This document shows positions 60,595 to 64,000 of a stretch of 64,000 nt of DNA, one piece after another. The notes beneath the pieces are model-generated. The model did no database searches. It was not told the DNA's origin and was given only the letters and a program-made list of their open reading frames with translations. Origin of the DNA: JANMES01 sp038329865 (GTDB lineage Bacteria; Planctomycetota; Phycisphaerae; Tepidisphaerales; Tepidisphaeraceae); assembly GCA_038329865.1 (NCBI GenBank), contig JBBQNK010000016.1:26253-90252 (forward strand), written 5' to 3'. The first letter of the stretch is position 1, and every line of letters begins with the position of its first letter. A program made the translations under genes and the position numbers.

Positions 60595-60669
60595 GTCATC
60601 CTGAGGTACTCCGAAGGATCTAGCTGACCGCCTCGGAAGGCTGGATCCTTCGGAGTACCTCACGATGAC
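60595..60669. repeat. Inverted repeat family A, copy 5
   Basis: Arms GTCATCCTGAGGTACTCCGA and TCGGAGTACCTCACGATGAC; one base differs from perfect symmetry (CACGATGAC). It lies between the AraC and PhyH genes. Confidence 0.9.
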
Positions 60670-60709
60670 ATCGAGGACAATGTTGCGATATAGACGACGG
60701 TGAAACGCT

Positions 60710-61555
60710 TTAGCGGAATGATTTGCCTGAAAACCCGCCGTTTCGCCAGTCCGTTGGCGAAACGCCGAACTGCTTGCGGAACGCTCTCGCAAATTCGTGC
60801 TGCCGGCCGAAGCCGACGCGCTCGGCGATTTCTTTGATGCTCAGAGAGGATTCAAGCAGCAGGTTTCGTGCTTGGTGCAGGCGCAATCTTGACCACAGCC
60901 TCGCCGGTGAATCGCCGGCCAGCTTTTTGAATCGATGCCGTAGCGAATCGTAATTCGGAATCTCCGCCTTGAGCTGCGCCGCTAAACCCGCCGGTTCGCC
61001 GACGTAGTCGTGGATGATCTGCCACATCTGCAGCAGATCCGCGTCGGCGAATTTTGGTGTAGGCGCGCCGCCCGATTCGCCGCCGCTCCATCGGCCGACG
61101 GCGATGAGCAGCAATCGCAGCCACGCGGATTGGGCGGCCTCGTCGGCGCCGCGGGGGAGCGTGCGTTCCATTGCGATCTTGGCATGAAATGCCTTGAACG
61201 ATTCGATCTGCTCCGGCGAGAGTCGCCAGATGCGCCGGGCCGGGTCATCACTCACCAGCGACGGCACCGCCGCGTAGAGCGAGTCGTCGCCGTGATAGTG
61301 CAGTACCCACAGCCGCGGCGATTGCTGCGGGGAGTTCCAATACCCGTGCGATTCGTCGCGGCGAAAAAGAAAAAGCGTGCCCGGCGCGGCAGGTTGCTTC
61401 TGCCCGGCGTGGCCGATCGTGGTGAGTGTTTGGTCGATCAGACAGAGCTCATCGAACGGGTGGGTGTGCCAATCGCACTTGCCGCCGGGGTCGGTGCGCG
61501 AAATTCCCATCGAATCCGGAATCGGCAGGAAGATGGATGGAGGTTTCGTCGGCAA
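60710..61555 (-). CDS. AraC-family transcription regulator
   Basis: A 281-residue regulator with an N-terminal cupin-like sensor (HTHPFDELCLIDQ, GTLFLFRRDESHG near 58-70) and a C-terminal double helix-turn-helix (about 180-275). The second helix-turn-helix signature is IKEIAERVGFGRQHEFARAFRKQFGVSPTDWR. It probably controls the PhyH dioxygenase gene just downstream in response to a small organic ligand. The sensor residues do not identify the ligand. Confidence 0.9.
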   Translation of the reverse strand: MPTKPPSIFLPIPDSMGISRTDPGGKCDWHTHPFDELCLIDQTLTTIGHAGQKQPAAPGTLFLFRRDESHGYWNSPQQSPRLWVLHYHGDDSLYAAVPSLVSDDPARRIWRLSPEQIESFKAFHAKIAMERTLPRGADEAAQSAWLRLLLIAVGRWSGGESGGAPTPKFADADLLQMWQIIHDYVGEPAGLAAQLKAEIPNYDSLRHRFKKLAGDSPARLWSRLRLHQARNLLLESSLSIKEIAERVGFGRQHEFARAFRKQFGVSPTDWRNGGFSGKSFR

Positions 61556-61592
61556 GCGCTCGAAACGGTGGGTAGTGTGTCGGTCCGAATTT

Positions 61593-61670
61593 CACGCCGG
61601 TCGCCGTGCGGCCGGATTCTTTACGCGTGCATCCCGCGAAGCGGATTCCGGCCGCACAGCGACCGGCGTG
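61593..61670. repeat. Inverted repeat family D, copy 2
   Basis: Arms CACGCCGGTCGCCGTGCGGC and GCCGCACAGCGACCGGCGTG with a spacer of about 38 bases (the first copy has only about 16). The arms are conserved while the interiors differ. Confidence 0.88.
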
Positions 61671-61708
61671 GGAAACGTCATCGGTGGCAATTCTACAACC
61701 GATGTGAC

Positions 61709-62047
61709 TTAAACCGACGCCAACTGCCGTTCGGCGACGGCCATGCGGAGTTGGGCCAGTGCGTAAACCGCCGCCTCGCGTTCGCAAGCGCCGATGACCG
61801 TGCCGTGCCGCTCGTCGGCAGTGTGCGACGGATCGAGCGGCTCGCCGATCGGCGCCCACGTGGCGCGGTAACAGCTGAACATCAGATTGTGCTTGATCGC
61901 CAGCTCCATCCCCGCCCTCGCAAATTCCGCCTGCACGGCCAGCACCGACGGAAACATCCGCCCGCTGATCGACGTTTCGCAATCGAGATGGTCCGAGGCA
62001 TTCCATCCGGCTTCCTGGAGGCGATCAATGGCATAGTCGAGATTCAT
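61709..62047 (-). CDS. Conserved small hypothetical protein
   Basis: A 112-residue soluble protein starting MNLDYAIDRLQEAGWNASDH and ending in a helix (ACEREAAVYALAQLRMAVAER). Frame, codon use and compact alpha/beta pattern look genuine. No domain is recognised; NLMFSCYRATWAPIGEPLDPSH may be a conserved core. An upstream extension to 62074 is open but lacks any motif. Confidence 0.65.
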   Translation of the reverse strand: MNLDYAIDRLQEAGWNASDHLDCETSISGRMFPSVLAVQAEFARAGMELAIKHNLMFSCYRATWAPIGEPLDPSHTADERHGTVIGACEREAAVYALAQLRMAVAERQLASV

Positions 62048-62294
62048 AGAAGTCTCCGTCCGCTGAAGCTGCAAGATTTGATCTATCGGCTATCCGCCCG
62101 AGTGAAGCGGGAAATAATGATAGTAAGTCGAGGTAGAAAAAACACGCGGAAAGTGATTTCATCGATTTGGCCAGGAAAATCGGCGTGTTTTTCGCGTTTT
62201 TCCTTCGACCAGGCGATCGCTGCTCAATTCTGCGCTCGCCCGATAAGCTGAAATGGGGTATGATTCGTGACTCTTCTGGAGGAGAGAAATACTC

Positions 62295-63605
62295 ATGCCG
62301 ACTGCACCTAAAGGGCCTTCGTCTGAACCGCGCGTGCCTTATACACGATCGCGCCACCGATCGATGAGTCACGACACCGCCCATGCCGATGAAAACGCCC
62401 CGCATCACGAGCCGCCGGCACATCCGCTGATTTCGCGCGGTCCGGTGCCGCTGATTGCGACCGACGCCCAGCTCGCCGCGCTGATCGCCGAGCTTCGCGC
62501 CGCCGGCAGCTTCGCGTACGACAGCGAATTCATCGGCGAGTTGAGTTACGTGCCCAAGCTCTGCCTGATCCAGGTGGCTACGAGCGCGCAGGTGTCGCTG
62601 ATCGACCCGCTCGCGAAAATCGATCTCAACCCATTCTGGCATCTCCTGGCCGACCCGTCGGTCGAGAAAATCGTTCATGCCGGGCAGCAGGATGTGGAAC
62701 CGGTGGTGCGATTCATCGGCAAGCCGCCGACGAATCTGTTTGACACGCAGATCGCCGCCGGGTTCATGGCCATGCCGTATCCGGTTTCGCTTTCGAAGCT
62801 AGTGATGGAACTCGTCGGCGCGAAGCTTGGCAAGGGCCTCACGTTCACGCACTGGGACCAGCGGCCACTCTCGAATCAACAGCTCCGCTACGCCGCCGAT
62901 GATGTTCGATACCTGCCGGCCATCCGGTCGATCATGGGCGAAAAGCTGAACGCGCTCGGCCACTTCAACTGGGCGATGGAAGAGTCGGCCTCGATCTGCG
63001 ACGCGGGGCTTTACCAGTTCGATCCCGATACGCAGTACCTTCGCGTGCGCGGCAGCGGGTCGCTTCAGCCGAAGCAGTTGGCCGTGCTGAAGGAACTGAC
63101 AATCTGGCGCGACGGCGCCGCCCGCGAAGCCGATTCGCCGCCGCGCGCTTATCTGAAAGATGAGATCCTCATCGACTTCACGCGCAACGCGCCGCGCACG
63201 ATCGACAAGCTCGACCGCGTGCGCGGCCTGCCGCGGCCGATCGAGCAGGAGCACGGCCAGGCGATCATCGACGCCATCACCCGCGGCCTGGCCACGCCGG
63301 CAGACAAGTGGCCGATCGTGAAAGACACCGAGCAGTCGCCCGCCGACCGATTCCGTTGCGACTCACTCTGGGCGCTGGTGCAATGCCTGGCCAGCGGTCG
63401 CTCGATCGACCCGAGCCTGCTCTGCAGCCGCCCGGAAATCGCAGACGTCTACCGCCACGTCACGCAGAACAATTCCCCCACCCCGCACCTGCTCACCGGC
63501 TGGCGCCGCGAAGCCGTCGGCAATACGCTGCTGGCGATGATGAACGACGGCGCCCAAACCCGCCTAGCGTTCCGGGACGGACAGCTCACGCAATTGAAGG
63601 ACTGA
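62295..63605 (+). CDS. rnd: Ribonuclease D-type 3'-5' exonuclease
   Basis: DEDDy exoribonuclease of up to 436 residues with an HRDC tail. The exonuclease core starts at about residue 50; FAYDSEFIGELSYVP near 74-88 gives the DxE pair, HAGQQDVEPVVRF near 130-142 the second Asp, and YAADDVRYLP near 200-209 the Tyr-Asp end motif. The HRDC domain is near 255-335. GGAGGAG lies ahead of ATG 62295; a later ATG near 62365 (MSHDTAH) would give 412 residues and may be the better start. Processes or trims RNA 3' ends. Confidence 0.9.
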   Translation: MPTAPKGPSSEPRVPYTRSRHRSMSHDTAHADENAPHHEPPAHPLISRGPVPLIATDAQLAALIAELRAAGSFAYDSEFIGELSYVPKLCLIQVATSAQVSLIDPLAKIDLNPFWHLLADPSVEKIVHAGQQDVEPVVRFIGKPPTNLFDTQIAAGFMAMPYPVSLSKLVMELVGAKLGKGLTFTHWDQRPLSNQQLRYAADDVRYLPAIRSIMGEKLNALGHFNWAMEESASICDAGLYQFDPDTQYLRVRGSGSLQPKQLAVLKELTIWRDGAAREADSPPRAYLKDEILIDFTRNAPRTIDKLDRVRGLPRPIEQEHGQAIIDAITRGLATPADKWPIVKDTEQSPADRFRCDSLWALVQCLASGRSIDPSLLCSRPEIADVYRHVTQNNSPTPHLLTGWRREAVGNTLLAMMNDGAQTRLAFRDGQLTQLKD

Positions 63606-63607
63606 CC

Positions 63608-63829
63608 ATGCCTATCTACGAATACACCTGCAAGAAATGCCACGAGACGTTCGATCACTTAGCTCGCACGATGAGCGCAATTGATAGCAAGGTGAAATGC
63701 CCGAAGTGCGAATCGCTAGATACTGCAAGGGCGCTCAGTGTTTTCGCAGTCCGCGCAGACGGAGCAAAATCTGAATCTGCGCCATCGTGCGGGCGCTGCG
63801 GTGGCGCACCCGGTTCGTGCGGAATGTAA
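63608..63829 (+). CDS. FmdB-family zinc ribbon protein
   Basis: A 73-residue protein with the FmdB-type zinc ribbon: MPIYEYTCKKCHETFD with C-x2-C at 8 and 11, then KCPKCESL with the second C-x2-C near 34-37, and a C-terminal cysteine-rich CGRCGG tail near 62-67. Members were suggested as regulators, but most are uncharacterised. It begins two bases after the rnd stop, so it is cotranscribed with it. Confidence 0.9.
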   Translation: MPIYEYTCKKCHETFDHLARTMSAIDSKVKCPKCESLDTARALSVFAVRADGAKSESAPSCGRCGGAPGSCGM

Positions 63830-63890
63830 ATCTACCTGCTAAAGCAGGCAGACCGCGAAACTTTCTGCGCGACCGAGCGTCACGCGACAC

Positions 63891-63983
63891 TAAGTCCTAA
63901 GTCCTAAGTCCTAAGTCCTAAGTCCTAAGTCCTAAGTCCTAAGTCCTAAGTCCTAAGTCCTAAGTCCTAAGTCCTAAGTCCTA
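63891..63983. repeat. Tandem heptamer array (TAAGTCC)n
   Basis: About thirteen perfect head-to-tail copies of the 7-base word TAAGTCC, ending in CTAAAAAAG. It lies after the fmdB gene. The array is perfect, so it is recent or actively expanding. No spacers occur, so it is not CRISPR. Confidence 0.95.
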
Positions 63984-64000
63984 AAAAAGAGCGACCCGTT

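Noticed and set aside
63891..63983. CRISPR array
   Set aside because: The repeats are 7 bases, directly abutting, with no spacers and no cas genes.
1..64000. tRNA, rRNA, IS or prophage genes
   Set aside because: No cloverleaf with a GGTTCGAATCC-type arm, no rRNA motif and no transposase, integrase or phage protein was recognised on either strand.

Overview
The window looks like a chromosomal segment of a GC-rich Planctomycetota bacterium, most likely of the Phycisphaerae/Tepidisphaera side. This is inferred from gene content: a chorismate-to-housekeeping mix without long operons, a deoxyhypusine-synthase-like protein, a DUF6688-like CYIATAA membrane protein, a sulfatase, TPR-glycosyltransferase and HEAT/WG fusions, and a pseudo-GH10 protein. 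About 51 protein genes and one frameshifted gene are supported. No rRNA, tRNA, CRISPR, transposase or prophage gene was seen.

Layout. 1-4.9 kb: membrane M48 protease (runs off the left edge), NrnA-type DHH phosphoesterase, PilZ protein. 5-7.2 kb: cytoplasmic sulfatase and a PaiB-like flavin protein. 7.5-12.5 kb: a small catabolic cluster: a HisD-fold dehydrogenase resembling sulfopropanediol dehydrogenase, an SDR, an XRE-cupin regulator, a frameshifted TIM-barrel isomerase and a D-2-hydroxyacid dehydrogenase. 12.7-20.6 kb: RibF, an OpgC-like membrane acyltransferase, a secreted Lys/His-rich small protein, a PfkB kinase, a PQQ-like propeller, a gamma carbonic anhydrase and an EamA transporter. 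20.7-25 kb: a complete sulfate ABC importer on the minus strand (binding protein, CysT, a small coupled ORF, CysW, CysA). 25.3-31.9 kb: Gfo/Idh/MocA oxidoreductase, GYF-RDD protein, PldA, ComEA-like protein, pseudo-GH10 and PurC. 32.5-40.7 kb: HEAT-WG protein, DUF6688-like membrane protein, AroC, TPR-glycosyltransferase, two coupled membrane proteins and a lipoprotein foldase. 41-51 kb: orphan ABC permease, M16 protease, hexose-6-P mutarotase, TadG-like protein with a lectin-like tail, Mdh and a sugar-dehydrogenase-like lipoprotein. 51.3-57.9 kb: CrtC-like protein, divergent squalene/phytoene synthase, MgtE, DnaA and family 4 uracil-DNA glycosylase. 58-63.9 kb: a structured small RNA or leader, the DHS-like enzyme, PhyH dioxygenase with AraC regulator, a small hypothetical protein, RNase D, an FmdB zinc ribbon and a heptamer tandem array.

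The most striking feature is not a gene. Almost every gap longer than about 75 bases holds one long inverted repeat, usually without a U-tract, from at least a dozen unrelated sequence families. Several families recur within the window (one at six sites). Two true intrinsic terminators are clearly different from these elements. The other leading novelties are the 100-nt structured RNA before the DHS-like gene, a 62-residue ORF tied to both cysT and cysW by ATGA overlaps, a GH10-fold protein with both catalytic glutamates replaced, and a squalene-synthase homologue lacking its aspartate-rich motif.
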